This document shows positions 28,331-39,142 of a stretch of DNA of 64,000 nt, one piece after another. The notes beneath the pieces are model-generated. The model searched no databases. It saw nothing but the letters and a program-made list of their open reading frames with translations, and was not told the origin of the DNA. The stretch lies in NCBI RefSeq assembly GCF_008152325.1, contig NZ_CP042243.1, forward strand, positions 1,555,026-1,619,025, written 5' to 3'. The first letter of the stretch is position 1; each line of letters opens with the position of its first letter. The translations under genes were made by a program, and so were the position numbers. The DNA comes from Crassaminicella thermophila (GTDB taxonomy: Bacteria > Bacillota > Clostridia > Peptostreptococcales > Thermotaleaceae).

Positions 28331-30352
28331 TTAGAAAAGGGAATTTGTATCAACAATTAGTGCAACTTGTCCATTTCCTAAAATAGTAGCTCCAGCAATA
28401 GCCTTAATACCTGACAAAAACTTTCCTAAAGATTTTATTACAATCTCTTGTTGTCCTATTAGACTATCTACTATAAATCCAGCTGTCTTATCTCCTTTTT
28501 TTACTACAACTACAATTAAATCTTCTGCATCCATATTTTTTGAACTAACATCTAATATTTTATTCATTCTTAATATCGGTAATGTTATATTTCTATATAA
28601 TACTACTTCCTGATCTTGAATTTTTCTTATTTTTGTTTGCTTTATTGTTATAATTTCTTTTATTGAATTGAGAGGAATAGCATATTTTTCAGCACCGACA
28701 TTTACTAGCAAAGCTTGGATAATAGCAAGCGTTAATGGTAATCTTATTGTAAATGTACTACCATATTTAGAAGTTTTTACTTCAACAATCCCTCCAAGGG
28801 ATTCTATTTTTGTCTTTACAACATCTAAGCCTACGCCTCTTCCCGAAATATCAGATATTTTATCAGCTGTACTAAACCCAGATCTAAACAATAAATTCAC
28901 AGCTTCTTTTTCATCCATATTTTCTACTTGTTCTTCTGTAACAAGACCTTTTTGAATAGCTTTTGATTTTACTTTTTCAATGTTAATGCCTTGTCCATCA
29001 TCTTCTACCTCGATTACCACACTATTTCCATCTGGATAAGCAATAAGTTTAACTGTACCTATTTCAGGCTTTCCATTCTTTTTCCTTGTTTCTGGATCTT
29101 CTATTCCATGATCTATTGAATTTCTTATAAGATGAATCAGTGGATCGCCTATCTCATCAATAACAGTTCTATCTACTTCCGTTTCTTCACCTGACATAAC
29201 CAATGTTATTTCTTTACCCAACTCTTTTGAAAGATCTCTTACCATCCTTGGAAATCTATTAAATACTCTCTCAATAGGAACCATTCTAACTTTCATCACT
29301 GCATCATGTAGACTTGTAGTTATTCTTCCGAGATATTCTATAGCATCATTCATATTATGTTTTTTCTCTGAATCTCCAATTTCTTCTAGCCTAGATCTTG
29401 TAATTATCAACTCACTTACTAGATTCATTAAATTATCTAGTCGATCAATATCTACTCTAACTGTTTTTCCTAGCTTTGGTTTTTTTGCTTTACTAGCAGA
29501 TTTTTCATTTACTTTCTTTTTACTATCAAGCTCTTGATTTTCCTCTATATTAACTTCCATATCTTTCGTTTGTATCGTATAATCATTAGTATCAATTTCA
29601 TCAATCAATACTTTTTCTACCTCAGATATATTTATTATTTTTTTTCTTATTGTTTCTTTATCAAGTTTAGAGATAATAATTAATTCAAAACTATCATCAA
29701 ATTTTTCATCTTCAATGTCTTCTACTGAAGGTTTTGATTTTATTATTTCACAATCTTTTTCAAGGGTATTAAAAATAATAAATGCTCTAGCTGATTTCAG
29801 CATACAATTTGAATTTAAGTCGATTTGCATTTTGTAACAATTATATCCTTGTTCTGCTGCCTTTATAGCAATATTCTTTGCAAATTCTTCAACTTCTATA
29901 TTAATAGATTGATTATTAGATATAATATCATTGTCTAAATTATCATTAGAAGTAATTTGATTTTTATTATCTTTATTCATAATGTCATTTAATTTTTTTA
30001 TTAAATAGTCAGATTCAAACTCTCCTTCATTACCTGAATTGGCAATTTCATTAATATATCCCTCTAACATATCAAGGCATTCAAATAAAAGATCAACGAT
30101 ATTTTCTGATAACTCTAATTCATTGCTTCTTAATAATTGAAGTACATTTTCCATCTCATGAGTAAGATTGGCAACTTTTGTATATCCCATAGTTCCAGAC
30201 ATTCCCTTTAAAGTATGGGCTATCCTGAAAATTTCATGTACTAATTCTATATCTTTGTGGTTATTCTCTAAATCTAGTAAGCTTTGGTTCATATTTTGTA
30301 AATGCTCTTTTGACTCTTCAATAAAAATCTCCAAATACTGATTCATATCCAT
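28331..30352 (-). CDS. cheA: Chemotaxis histidine kinase CheA
   Basis: A 673-residue kinase. The P1 HPt domain has the phosphorylated His46 in RIAHTLKGMSGTMG, the same position as in B. subtilis. A P2-like region follows (about 180-250), then a Lys-rich linker, the dimerisation P3, the ATP-binding P4 (NSIDHGIEDPETR, DDGQGI, GRGVGLDVV, GSTFTIRLPLTLA) and the CheW-like P5. It phosphorylates CheY and CheB. It lies 5 bases after cheB. Confidence 0.97.
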   Translation of the reverse strand: MDMNQYLEIFIEESKEHLQNMNQSLLDLENNHKDIELVHEIFRIAHTLKGMSGTMGYTKVANLTHEMENVLQLLRSNELELSENIVDLLFECLDMLEGYINEIANSGNEGEFESDYLIKKLNDIMNKDNKNQITSNDNLDNDIISNNQSINIEVEEFAKNIAIKAAEQGYNCYKMQIDLNSNCMLKSARAFIIFNTLEKDCEIIKSKPSVEDIEDEKFDDSFELIIISKLDKETIRKKIINISEVEKVLIDEIDTNDYTIQTKDMEVNIEENQELDSKKKVNEKSASKAKKPKLGKTVRVDIDRLDNLMNLVSELIITRSRLEEIGDSEKKHNMNDAIEYLGRITTSLHDAVMKVRMVPIERVFNRFPRMVRDLSKELGKEITLVMSGEETEVDRTVIDEIGDPLIHLIRNSIDHGIEDPETRKKNGKPEIGTVKLIAYPDGNSVVIEVEDDGQGINIEKVKSKAIQKGLVTEEQVENMDEKEAVNLLFRSGFSTADKISDISGRGVGLDVVKTKIESLGGIVEVKTSKYGSTFTIRLPLTLAIIQALLVNVGAEKYAIPLNSIKEIITIKQTKIRKIQDQEVVLYRNITLPILRMNKILDVSSKNMDAEDLIVVVVKKGDKTAGFIVDSLIGQQEIVIKSLGKFLSGIKAIAGATILGNGQVALIVDTNSLF

Positions 30353-30357
30353 ATTTC

Positions 30358-31413
30358 CTACACCCCCACGATTTTTGTAATAGTTGCCGCAATGTCCTGT
30401 ATAGGTACAACTTCATCAATACACCCTAATTTAATAGCAGACTTTGGCATACCGTATACAACACACGTTTCTTCATCTTGGGCTATTGTATAACCATTTT
30501 GCAATTTTATATTTTTCATTCCCTCAGCACCATCTGATCCCATTCCTGTCATAATCACTCCGATCAAATTATTTAGCTTTAACTGTGCTAGAGAATTCAT
30601 CATTACATCTACTGAAGGTCTATGACCAGAAACTGGAGTATCTTTTGTAAGTTTAATTTTATGTTTATTTGCAGTCTTTATTATTTTCAAATGATATCCT
30701 CCAGGAGCAATATATGCATATCCTGGTAACAAAATCTCATTATCCTCTGCTTCTTTTACATTAATCTGTGATAAATTATTTAATCTATCAGCTAAAGATT
30801 TTGTAAAACCTGCAGGCATATGCTGCACAATTAAAATACTTGCAGCAATGTTTTTAGGCAAATAAGGTATTACATGTTGTAATGCCCTTGGCCCACCAGT
30901 TGAAGTGCCTATTGCAACAATTTTTTTGATTTGAGAATTTTCCCTAGATACTACATTAAAACTTGATATACGCTTAACATCATTAAAATTATTAATATTG
31001 TTTAAATTTACATTTACTTTAGAAGCCATTTTAATCTTTTCTATAAGCTGTTTTTTTATATCATCATTATTCATTTTAAAAATATTTTTAGGCTTTGTAA
31101 TAAAGTCTACAGCTCCTAATTCTAAAGCATTTAATGTAGCATCAGCTCCTTCTTTTGTTAAACTACTAAGCATTACTACAGGCAAAGGTGATTGTTTCAT
31201 TATAATTTTTAAAGCTGTTATTCCATCCATAATGGGCATTTCTACATCCATAGTTACTATATCTGGAGATAAATCTTTTATTTTTTTAACAGCTTCTTCT
31301 CCATTTCTAGCTGTATCAATAACATTCAATTCGTCATCTAAATTAATTAAATCTGTAATTACTTTTCGCATAAAAGCAGAATCATCAACTACTAAAACGT
31401 TTATCTTTCTCAT
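30358..31413 (-). CDS. cheB: Chemotaxis response regulator methylesterase CheB
   Basis: A 351-residue two-domain protein. The receiver domain has Asp10, Asp11 and the phospho-acceptor Asp56. The methylesterase domain has AIGTSTGGPRALQ (catalytic serine), the QHMPAGFTKSLADRLN histidine and VIMTGMGSDGAEGM (aspartate). It removes receptor methyl groups. The partner methyltransferase gene cheR is not in the window. The ATG directly follows the stop of the PilZ gene. Confidence 0.97.
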   Translation of the reverse strand: MRKINVLVVDDSAFMRKVITDLINLDDELNVIDTARNGEEAVKKIKDLSPDIVTMDVEMPIMDGITALKIIMKQSPLPVVMLSSLTKEGADATLNALELGAVDFITKPKNIFKMNNDDIKKQLIEKIKMASKVNVNLNNINNFNDVKRISSFNVVSRENSQIKKIVAIGTSTGGPRALQHVIPYLPKNIAASILIVQHMPAGFTKSLADRLNNLSQINVKEAEDNEILLPGYAYIAPGGYHLKIIKTANKHKIKLTKDTPVSGHRPSVDVMMNSLAQLKLNNLIGVIMTGMGSDGAEGMKNIKLQNGYTIAQDEETCVVYGMPKSAIKLGCIDEVVPIQDIAATITKIVGV

Positions 31414-32076
31414 CTAAATCAATCCTTTTTTTCTCATTTTTCTTTGATATTCAAAAATAAAGGATATTATTTCTTCTCTTACTTTCTCACTAATATCTTT
31501 AAAAACTATCCCTATCTCAAAGTTATAATTAGATTCTTCATATTGTGAACATCTTAAAATTTCTCCTTGAACATTAATCGGTTGATCATTATTTTCAATT
31601 TTTATTTGCACAAAACTTCCAACTTTTAACTCCTCTTTACTGATTACTCTTAAACCTCCACCACTAATATCTTTTGTCAAAGCATAAATAGTTTTTTCGT
31701 TTCCATCTTCAATAGTTCTTATTTGTGTATTTAATAATATTTCTAGTCTATAAAATTCTCTTCTTTGTACTCTAAAAATTTCGCCAATTCTTTTTACCTT
31801 CAAATAAGAAATATCTGAGACATTTTTTCTACCTATTATCTTTGCCTTAAATCCATATACTCCCAAGCTCTTTTTAGAATAACTAATTTTTATTATCTCC
31901 CCAACAGAAATAGGTATAATAACATTTTGGAATATTGGAGTAGCAATAAGCATAGAATAATCATCAATTTTATCTATAATTTGGCTTACTAATTTCTTAT
32001 TTTCAGAAATTATTTTGTTATCTAGCAGATCTATATTAATTTTATCTCCAATATCAGGTAGATCTGTTTTTCTCAT
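31414..32076 (-). CDS. PilZ-domain c-di-GMP receptor, YcgR/YpfB type
   Basis: A 220-residue protein with an N-terminal YcgR-like domain and a C-terminal PilZ domain. The c-di-GMP motif RREFYR (RxxxR) is near residue 110 and DISGGGLRV (D/NxSxxG) about 30 residues later. Such proteins (YpfB/DgrA, YcgR) slow flagellar motors when c-di-GMP is high. The ATG at 32076 suits the TAGGG site; the frame also offers a TTG at 32082. Encoded between flhG and cheB, inside the motility operon. Confidence 0.9.
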   Translation of the reverse strand: MRKTDLPDIGDKINIDLLDNKIISENKKLVSQIIDKIDDYSMLIATPIFQNVIIPISVGEIIKISYSKKSLGVYGFKAKIIGRKNVSDISYLKVKRIGEIFRVQRREFYRLEILLNTQIRTIEDGNEKTIYALTKDISGGGLRVISKEELKVGSFVQIKIENNDQPINVQGEILRCSQYEESNYNFEIGIVFKDISEKVREEIISFIFEYQRKMRKKGLI

Positions 32077-32114
32077 AAACAAACCCTACTTTCATTCCTT
32101 TTCAGTAATAACTT

Positions 32115-33035
32115 TTAAATTGGTTTTTTATATCTATAAATAAATTTATGAATAAATCTTTTTAATCCACTGACTTCAAAAGTATTTGAATTAGATTCAT
32201 TCACAAGTTTAGAAGCAATCATTTCTACACCTTTACTAACTAAACTATTTGGATAACTCAATAGAAACGGTTTTTGTAATTTTACAGATTTTGATACTAA
32301 ATTATCATCATATAAAACCCCTAATTTTTGCAAGTTTATATTTAAAAATCTTTTTGCTGCCATATCTAATTTATTAAAAATATCTAATCCTTCCTGATTA
32401 TTTTCAGCTCGATTGATTAATACTCTTATTATTTTTTCTTTATCATTTAATACTATATTTTTAAGCACTGCATACGCATCTGTAATAGACGTAGGTTCAG
32501 GTGTAGTAACTAAAATTATCTCACTAGCAGCTTCTATAAAAGATAACACGGAATGATTAATTCCTGCACCAGTATCTATTAAAATAAAATCCGTATCTTT
32601 ACCAAGAAGTCTAAGGTTACTAATAAGGTTATTTATTTGTTCTTCGGTCAAATCAACTAATTCCTTTAGTCCTGAACCTCCAGATATTAATTTTATCCCT
32701 TCAGGCCCTTCTATAATTATTTCTTCTAAAGTTTTCTCGTTTCTAATAACATGTGCTAATGTATATTTAGGTATTAATCCTAAAATAACATCAACATTTG
32801 CCAGACCCAAATCAGCATCCAAAATTGTAACTTTATAGCCAAGTTTAATTAATGCTAGTCCTAAATTAATAGTAAAATTTGATTTCCCAACACCACCTTT
32901 TCCACTAGTAACAGTTATAACCCTAGTATGTTCATTCGCTGTATCCCTTTCAGAAAATATAACATTGCTTTCGTTCCTATTTTGTTTTTTTATATTTTTA
33001 ACAATCTCCCTAAGCTTTTTTGCTTGATCATTCAT
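32115..33035 (-). CDS. flhG: MinD-like ATPase FlhG (YlxH)
   Basis: A 306-residue MinD/ParA-type ATPase that controls flagellar number and placement with FlhF. The N-terminal DQAKKLRE matches the DQAxxLR motif known to stimulate FlhF GTPase. The deviant Walker A SGKGGVGKSN, LDADLGLANVD and a Walker B-like LIDTGAG follow, with a C-terminal membrane-targeting-like helix (FIHKFIYRYKK). The ATG at 33035 has GTAGGTG at 6 bases and overlaps the flhF end by 8 bases. Confidence 0.95.
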   Translation of the reverse strand: MNDQAKKLREIVKNIKKQNRNESNVIFSERDTANEHTRVITVTSGKGGVGKSNFTINLGLALIKLGYKVTILDADLGLANVDVILGLIPKYTLAHVIRNEKTLEEIIIEGPEGIKLISGGSGLKELVDLTEEQINNLISNLRLLGKDTDFILIDTGAGINHSVLSFIEAASEIILVTTPEPTSITDAYAVLKNIVLNDKEKIIRVLINRAENNQEGLDIFNKLDMAAKRFLNINLQKLGVLYDDNLVSKSVKLQKPFLLSYPNSLVSKGVEMIASKLVNESNSNTFEVSGLKRFIHKFIYRYKKPI

Positions 33036-34152
33036 GTAATTCACCTACAATTATATCTGCTATTTTTTCAGGATTTGCAACCTCTATATCGTCTGGAACG
33101 CTTTGTCCCGTTGTAACATAAGAAAGATTTTTTCCTGTTAATATTTTCGTATTTAGTATATTTCCAATAGCACTTGTTTCATCTAATTTGGTAAATAATA
33201 GGTGATAATCCTTCATAAACTTATAAGCTTCAATTATACTTTTTGTATCTTTATATCCAGTTGCAGCACTAATCACTAAGAAAACATCTGGATTTTGTAT
33301 ATAACTTATAAGTTTTTTTATTTCTTCTAATTGGTCTAGGGCTCTATGATTCCGTCCTGCTGTATCTATTAAAATAATATCTTTATCTTTATAGCTTTCA
33401 ATAGCAGCTCCAATTTCTTCAGGTTCGTATATCACTTTTATTGGAATACCTAAAATTTCGCTATAAGTTCGTAATTGCTCAACTGCAGCAATTCTATAAG
33501 TATCAGCAGTAATAAAACCAACAGATTTATTATTTGCTATAGACAGCTTTGCAGCTAGTTTAGCTAGGGTTGTTGTTTTCCCAACACCAGTAGGTCCTAC
33601 AAAAACTATTCTTTTTTGTTCTACTATGTTTTCATTGATTGGACTAATATCTCCTAGATATTCTCGAATAATAATTTTTATTGCTTTGTTTATTGCTTCT
33701 TCATTTTCACTAGAGAAACTCATTTGTTTTTTTGCTATATTCATAATTTTATCTACTACGCTTTTTTCTACATTATTATCTAAAAGATGATTATAATATT
33801 TTTCAAATAGTTCAGATCTTCTAAATTCATTTTTCTTATCTGTACTTTCCATCTTATTAATAAAATTATTTAACATGTTTTGAATATTACCTACTTGGTA
33901 TTGCAATTCTTCAATCTTATTAGCTTCGCTATGATTCTCTATTATTCTTTTTTCATTTTGCATATTTGTTTTTTTTTCAGTGTTTTCCTCTATAGCTGCA
34001 ACCATTTCTATAAGCGGCCTTTTAAAAAAACCTGTTATACCAGGTCGCTTAATTTTTCTAGAATGTAAAATAACAGCATTTGCTCCAAGCTCCATCTTTA
34101 CTTTTAACATAGCTTCCTGTGTATTATTTGCTATATATCTTTTCACCTTCAT
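33028..34152 (-). CDS. flhF: Signal-recognition-particle-type GTPase FlhF
   Basis: A 374-residue SRP-family GTPase that places flagella. N-terminal B domain with the start MKVKRYIANNTQEAM, then the N domain, then the G domain with [36 protein letters not shown] and FTKLDET. The ATG at 34152 follows the flhA stop immediately (TAGTATG); a GTG at 34161 would overlap flhA and is less likely. Adjacent to flhG as usual. Confidence 0.96.
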   Translation of the reverse strand: MKVKRYIANNTQEAMLKVKMELGANAVILHSRKIKRPGITGFFKRPLIEMVAAIEENTEKKTNMQNEKRIIENHSEANKIEELQYQVGNIQNMLNNFINKMESTDKKNEFRRSELFEKYYNHLLDNNVEKSVVDKIMNIAKKQMSFSSENEEAINKAIKIIIREYLGDISPINENIVEQKRIVFVGPTGVGKTTTLAKLAAKLSIANNKSVGFITADTYRIAAVEQLRTYSEILGIPIKVIYEPEEIGAAIESYKDKDIILIDTAGRNHRALDQLEEIKKLISYIQNPDVFLVISAATGYKDTKSIIEAYKFMKDYHLLFTKLDETSAIGNILNTKILTGKNLSYVTTGQSVPDDIEVANPEKIADIIVGELHE

Positions 34153-34153
34153 A

Positions 34154-36181
34154 CTACGCACTCACCACCCCAACTGATTGTACTTCAACTTTTGAATCAA
34201 TCTCATTATATGATAAAACAATTAACTCAGGAGCTAATTGTTCTGTTAATTTTTTAAAATAGAACCTTACTAGTGGAGAAGTTAATATGATTGGCTGTTC
34301 ACCTATAGATATTAATTTTTCAACTTGTTGTGCCAAATTATTTAAAATCTTTTGGGTAACAATTGGATCTAAATTCAAATAAGATCCGTGTTCCGATTGC
34401 TGGATCGCTTCAATAATATTTTGTTCAAGGCTTTGTTCAAGTGTAATAACTTTTGCTTTCTTTCCATCAATAAACTGTTTTGTAATTGCTCTTGAAAGAG
34501 ATTGTCTTACATATTCTGTTAACATATCTGTATCTTTTGTTATTGTTCCATAATCAGCAAGCGTTTCTAAAATTGTAACCATATCTCTTATTGAAATACC
34601 CTCTCTTAATAAATTTGACAATACTTTTTGAACTTCACCAATTGACATGATTTGTGGAATAAGTTCATCTACTAAAGCTTCATGATGCTCCTTTAAGTTG
34701 TCTAATAGAGTCTTTACTTCTTGTCTACCCAATAATTCGTGTGAATGTCTCTTAATAATCTCAGTAAGGTGAGTAGATATTACTGAAGAAGGATCAACAA
34801 CTGTATATCCAAATATTTCAGCTTTTTCTCTTTCTTCTTCTTCTATCCATTTTGCTGGTAATCCAAACGCAGGTTCAACTGTATCAATACCATTTATATT
34901 TCCTTCAGCATTACCTGGATTCATAGCCAAGTAATGATCAAACACAATATTCCCCTCAGCTACCTCTACCCCCTTTATCTTAATAACATATTGATTAGAT
35001 TCTAACTGAATATTATCTCTTAATCTTATCATTGGTACAATCATACCAAGTTCTAGTGCACATTGCCTTCTAATCATTACCAATCTATCAAACAAATCTC
35101 CACCCTGCTTTGGATCAGCAAGAGGAATTATACCATATCCAAATTCTAATTCAATTGGATCCACCTGAAGTAGTGGTAAAACATTTTCTGGTTTTCTAAT
35201 TTCTTCAACTTCTGTATCTTCTGTTATTACCTCTTCTTGAACAATACTTTGTTTAATAGATTTTCTAAGTAAAAATCCTAAATATAAAAACATTGCACTT
35301 AATATAAAATAAGGAATACTCGGTAGAGGAGTTAATCCTAAAAACAACAACACTCCAGAAATAATAAACATAATTTTAGGTTGTCTAAATAATTGCTTTA
35401 TTACATCATTCCCCAAATCAGAATCAGAAGCGGCTCTAGTTACTACAATACCAGTTGCTACTGAAATTAATAAAGCGGGGATCTGACTCACTAAACCGTC
35501 ACCAACAGTTAATAGAGTATATTTTTGTAAAGCCTCCATAAAGCCTAGTCCCTTACCAATCATTCCTAACGCAAAACCTGCTGTAATGTTAATAACAGTT
35601 ATAATAATCCCTGCTATAGAATCACCTTTTACGAATTTACTAGCTCCATCCATAGATCCATAAAAGTCTGCTTCTCTTTGTATTAGCATTCTTCTTTCAC
35701 GTGCTTCTGTTTCACTTATTAACCCAGAATTTAAATCTGCATCAATTGCCATTTGTTTTCCTGGCATTGCATCTAATGTAAATCTTGCAGCTACTTCTGA
35801 TACCCTTTCAGCTCCTTTTGTAATTACCATAAATTGTATTATGATAATGATTAAAAATATAATAAAACCAACAACTGCATTTCCACCAATAACAAATTGA
35901 CCAAATGCCTCAATCACATGACCAGCATTTCCTTTAGAAAGAATATATCTTGTTGTTGAAATATTTAATGATAATCTAAATAATGTAGTTAATAGTAGCA
36001 TAGATGGAAAAATTGAAAACTGTAGAGGTTCTTTATTGTATATTGAAATCAATAAAATAAGCAAAGATAATGATATATTAAGGCTTAATAATACATCTAA
36101 AACAGTTAAAGGAATTGGTATAATTATTATCATAACGACAGCAATAACTGCAAGTGATACAACAATATCACCAAATTTCAT
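34154..36181 (-). CDS. flhA: Flagellar export gate protein FlhA
   Basis: A 675-residue export gate component. About eight membrane helices fill the first 320 residues, including the FHIPEP-like segment ([24 protein letters not shown] in part, and [20 protein letters not shown]). The C-terminal cytosolic domain forms the nonameric ring that docks export substrates and chaperones. It lies 12 bases after flhB. Confidence 0.97.
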   Translation of the reverse strand: MKFGDIVVSLAVIAVVMIIIIPIPLTVLDVLLSLNISLSLLILLISIYNKEPLQFSIFPSMLLLTTLFRLSLNISTTRYILSKGNAGHVIEAFGQFVIGGNAVVGFIIFLIIIIIQFMVITKGAERVSEVAARFTLDAMPGKQMAIDADLNSGLISETEARERRMLIQREADFYGSMDGASKFVKGDSIAGIIITVINITAGFALGMIGKGLGFMEALQKYTLLTVGDGLVSQIPALLISVATGIVVTRAASDSDLGNDVIKQLFRQPKIMFIISGVLLFLGLTPLPSIPYFILSAMFLYLGFLLRKSIKQSIVQEEVITEDTEVEEIRKPENVLPLLQVDPIELEFGYGIIPLADPKQGGDLFDRLVMIRRQCALELGMIVPMIRLRDNIQLESNQYVIKIKGVEVAEGNIVFDHYLAMNPGNAEGNINGIDTVEPAFGLPAKWIEEEEREKAEIFGYTVVDPSSVISTHLTEIIKRHSHELLGRQEVKTLLDNLKEHHEALVDELIPQIMSIGEVQKVLSNLLREGISIRDMVTILETLADYGTITKDTDMLTEYVRQSLSRAITKQFIDGKKAKVITLEQSLEQNIIEAIQQSEHGSYLNLDPIVTQKILNNLAQQVEKLISIGEQPIILTSPLVRFYFKKLTEQLAPELIVLSYNEIDSKVEVQSVGVVSA

Positions 36182-36193
36182 TCTTTATTCCTC

Positions 36194-37282
36194 CTAATAA
36201 ATATTTTTTATTCTGTATACATAAGCTAAAACCTCTGCAACTGCTTGATAAAGATCTGGAGGAATATAATCTCCTATATCAACAGCAAAATAAATTCCAC
36301 GAGCCAACATTTTATTTTCAATAATTATAACGTTATTTTCCTTAGCTACTTCTTTAATTTTTTGTGCAATAAGGTCTTTTCCTTTTGCTAAAACAACTGG
36401 TGCATCTTCAAGTTTACTATCATACCTTATTGCAACAGCATAATGGGTTGGATTTGTAATAATAACATCAGCTTTTGGAACATCTTGCATCATTCTACTC
36501 ATTGACATTTGACGTTGTTTTTCCTTAATTTTTGACCTTACCTGTGGATCTCCTTCAGTTTGTTTGTATTCTTCCTTTATTTCCTGTTTTGACATTCTTA
36601 GATCTTTTTCATATTCCCATTTCTGATAATAATAATCCAGTATGGCTAATATAATAAGAACAATAGCTGCTCGTAAACCAATATTTACTGTAATATTTCC
36701 TAAATACCCAACAATTTGAAGAATGTCCATATCTAAAATATTGATCATATTCTTTGACTGCTTCATTACATAACTAAACGTTATATATCCTACAGCAGAA
36801 AGTTTTACAAGAGATTTAAAAAATTCTATTAAAGGCTTTAAAGAAAAGAATTTCTTAAAGCCATTGATTGGATTGATTCTACTAAATTTAGGGAATAAAG
36901 ATTTTGTTGTAAACAAAATACCTACTTGCATATAACTACAAATCAAACCAACAACAAAAGCAGTGCCTACAATTGGTACTACCATTTTCCCTAACAAAAT
37001 AACCGTTAAAATAAACAATTTGTGAATTTCATTTGCTGTAAATAAATTTTCAGAATTTTTCATTCCTAAAAAAATATTTTTTGTAAATACAGTAATATTT
37101 CGATAATAATAACTTCCCATTAATCGCATGACATAAAAGGTAAATAGCAAGATTAGAGCTGAATTTATTTCTCTACTTTGTAAAACTTGACCTTCTTCTC
37201 TTGCTTTTTTTCTTTTTTTTGGAGTTGCTTTTTCAGTTTTTTCACCAGCAAAAGCTTGTAAATTTATTCTTAAAAAAAACAT
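36194..37282 (-). CDS. flhB: Flagellar export specificity switch FlhB
   Basis: A 362-residue membrane protein with four helices and a cytosolic domain that cleaves itself between Asn and Pro in ITNPTHYAVAIRY (near residue 275), the switch from hook to filament export. N-terminal EKTEKATPKKRKKAREEGQ is the typical FlhB signature. It has an AAAAGGATG site and follows fliR by 4 bases. Confidence 0.97.
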   Translation of the reverse strand: MFFLRINLQAFAGEKTEKATPKKRKKAREEGQVLQSREINSALILLFTFYVMRLMGSYYYRNITVFTKNIFLGMKNSENLFTANEIHKLFILTVILLGKMVVPIVGTAFVVGLICSYMQVGILFTTKSLFPKFSRINPINGFKKFFSLKPLIEFFKSLVKLSAVGYITFSYVMKQSKNMINILDMDILQIVGYLGNITVNIGLRAAIVLIILAILDYYYQKWEYEKDLRMSKQEIKEEYKQTEGDPQVRSKIKEKQRQMSMSRMMQDVPKADVIITNPTHYAVAIRYDSKLEDAPVVLAKGKDLIAQKIKEVAKENNVIIIENKMLARGIYFAVDIGDYIPPDLYQAVAEVLAYVYRIKNIY

Positions 37283-37286
37283 GCTC

Positions 37287-38072
37287 TCATCCTTTTGCCA
37301 TAAAATTCACAAATTCATAAAGATTTTGGATCATATCATTAAATATATTTTGAAAAATACTAACATACAAAGGCAGTACCAATATAATAATCATCAGTCC
37401 TACTCCTATTTTAAGTGGCATTCCTACCACAAAAACATTCATTTGTGGCATGGTTCTGGCCAGTATTCCAAGTAATATATTGGTTATAAAAACTGAAATT
37501 AAAATTGGTGCACTCATTTTAAATGCAATATTAAAAGTAGTAATTAAAATTTCTATTAATTTTTTAACCATTAACATATTCATACTTAAACTTCCAAGAG
37601 CAATATTATTAAAACTATATTTTAATGCATAAATTAAAGTATGATGACCATTTATCGATAAAAATACCAACATTGCCATGATATAAAACATACTTCCAGT
37701 TATTGGAACTTGTGTATTGTCTTGTGGGTTCATCACAGTAGCCATAGTAAAACCTATTTGCATATCAACAATACTTCCTGTCAAATAAATTAAACTAAAA
37801 AAAAGATAACATACAAATCCTATCAGGATCCCTGTAAGCAATTCTTTCATACTTGTCAGTAGTAATAAATAAAAATTATTATTTACTAGATCTGCCTGTA
37901 TTTTAATCACTGGAAAAAGAATGATAGCAAAAATCAAAGAAAATCCTATCTTTATAAAGATTGGTATGTTCTTGTGGTTGAAAAAAGGGGCAGAAATAAA
38001 AATACCTATAATTCTAGCAAAGACTAAAATAAAAACATCAACATTATTATATAATTGGGATATTATTTCCAC
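37287..38072 (-). CDS. fliR: Flagellar export protein FliR
   Basis: A 261-residue polytopic membrane protein of the export gate, which with FliP and FliQ forms the helical pore. Hydrophobic pattern, length and position between fliQ and flhB fit. The start is a GTG at 38072 with a TTGGGTGAG site. Confidence 0.95.
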   Translation of the reverse strand: MEIISQLYNNVDVFILVFARIIGIFISAPFFNHKNIPIFIKIGFSLIFAIILFPVIKIQADLVNNNFYLLLLTSMKELLTGILIGFVCYLFFSLIYLTGSIVDMQIGFTMATVMNPQDNTQVPITGSMFYIMAMLVFLSINGHHTLIYALKYSFNNIALGSLSMNMLMVKKLIEILITTFNIAFKMSAPILISVFITNILLGILARTMPQMNVFVVGMPLKIGVGLMIIILVLPLYVSIFQNIFNDMIQNLYEFVNFMAKG

Positions 38073-38087
38073 ATTAGCTCACCCAAT

Positions 38088-38357
38088 CTATTGTATAAAA
38101 TTATTTAAATTCATGAATAATCCTTCAGTATAATTCAAAATCCTGTTCAAAATCCATGGTCCAAAAATAATAATAGCAACCAACACTGATAATATCTTAG
38201 GAACAAAAGCAAGCGTTTGCTCTTGTATTTGTGTTGTAGCTTGAAAAACACTAACTGCCAAACCAACAATAAGTCCTAATACAAGCATTGGTGCTGATAA
38301 TAATATTACATTTAGCATAGCTTGTTGAAGTAAATCAATAATTTGTCCTTCACTCAT
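38088..38357 (-). CDS. fliQ: Flagellar export protein FliQ
   Basis: An 89-residue protein with two membrane helices, four to five copies of which surround the FliP-FliR pore. Start MSEGQIIDLLQQAM, then LVLGLIVGLAVSVFQATTQIQEQTLAFVPK (shown in part) is characteristic. It lies 11 bases after fliP. Confidence 0.95.
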   Translation of the reverse strand: MSEGQIIDLLQQAMLNVILLSAPMLVLGLIVGLAVSVFQATTQIQEQTLAFVPKILSVLVAIIIFGPWILNRILNYTEGLFMNLNNFIQ

Positions 38358-38368
38358 TTATTACACCT

Positions 38369-39142
38369 CTATTTAAATCCCATAATTAAAGATTTGATTA
38401 TAAGGTTCCAACCATCTACTAGTATAAATAACAGGATCTTAAATGGCAATGAAATCATAACTGGCGGTAACATCATCATTCCCATTGACATAAGTGTACT
38501 TGCAACAACCATATCGATTACCACAAATGGAATAAATAATATATAGCCAATTTGAAATCCTGTTTTTAATTCACTAATAATAAAAGCTGGAATTAATGCT
38601 TTAGATGGAATATCTTCAAGACGTTTTGGCCTCTCACTCCCTGATATATCAATAAAAAGTGCTAAATCCTTTTCTCTTGTTTGCTTAAACATAAAACTTC
38701 TAATTGGTTTCATAGCATTATCTAAAGCTTCTTCTACAGAAATCTGTTTATTTAAATATGGTTGTATTGCTTTTTCATTTATTTCTGAACCTATTGGTGC
38801 CATTATAAAAAAAGTAAGAAAAAGAGCTAACCCAATAAGCACTTGATTAGGAGGTGTTGTTTGGGTAGCAATAGCTTTTCGTATAAATGATAATACAATA
38901 ATAATTCTAGTAAAACATGTCATCATCATTAATATAGATGGCGCTAAGGCTAGTATAGTCAATAAAAATATTATCTCTAAGCTATTTGCTACCTCCGTTG
39001 GGTTTGTTGCTTTATCTATATTTATACCAATTTTTGGTATAGGAATTTTGGGTTCAGCAAAACAATTAGAAAATGAAAGAGCTAACAGAAATATCGTCAA
39101 GAGAATTATCAAGCAACTTCTTTTTACACCTTTTTTTCTCAT
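38369..39142 (-). CDS. fliP: Flagellar export protein FliP
   Basis: A 257-residue export pore protein with a cleavable-looking signal peptide (residues 1-29, ending FSNCFA). The core MMTCFTRIIIVLSFIRKA, TPPNQVLIGLALFLTFF and PFVVIDMVVASTLMSMGMMM are family hallmarks. The ATG overlaps the fliO stop by 4 bases (ATGA). Confidence 0.96.
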   Translation of the reverse strand: MRKKGVKRSCLIILLTIFLLALSFSNCFAEPKIPIPKIGINIDKATNPTEVANSLEIIFLLTILALAPSILMMMTCFTRIIIVLSFIRKAIATQTTPPNQVLIGLALFLTFFIMAPIGSEINEKAIQPYLNKQISVEEALDNAMKPIRSFMFKQTREKDLALFIDISGSERPKRLEDIPSKALIPAFIISELKTGFQIGYILFIPFVVIDMVVASTLMSMGMMMLPPVMISLPFKILLFILVDGWNLIIKSLIMGFK

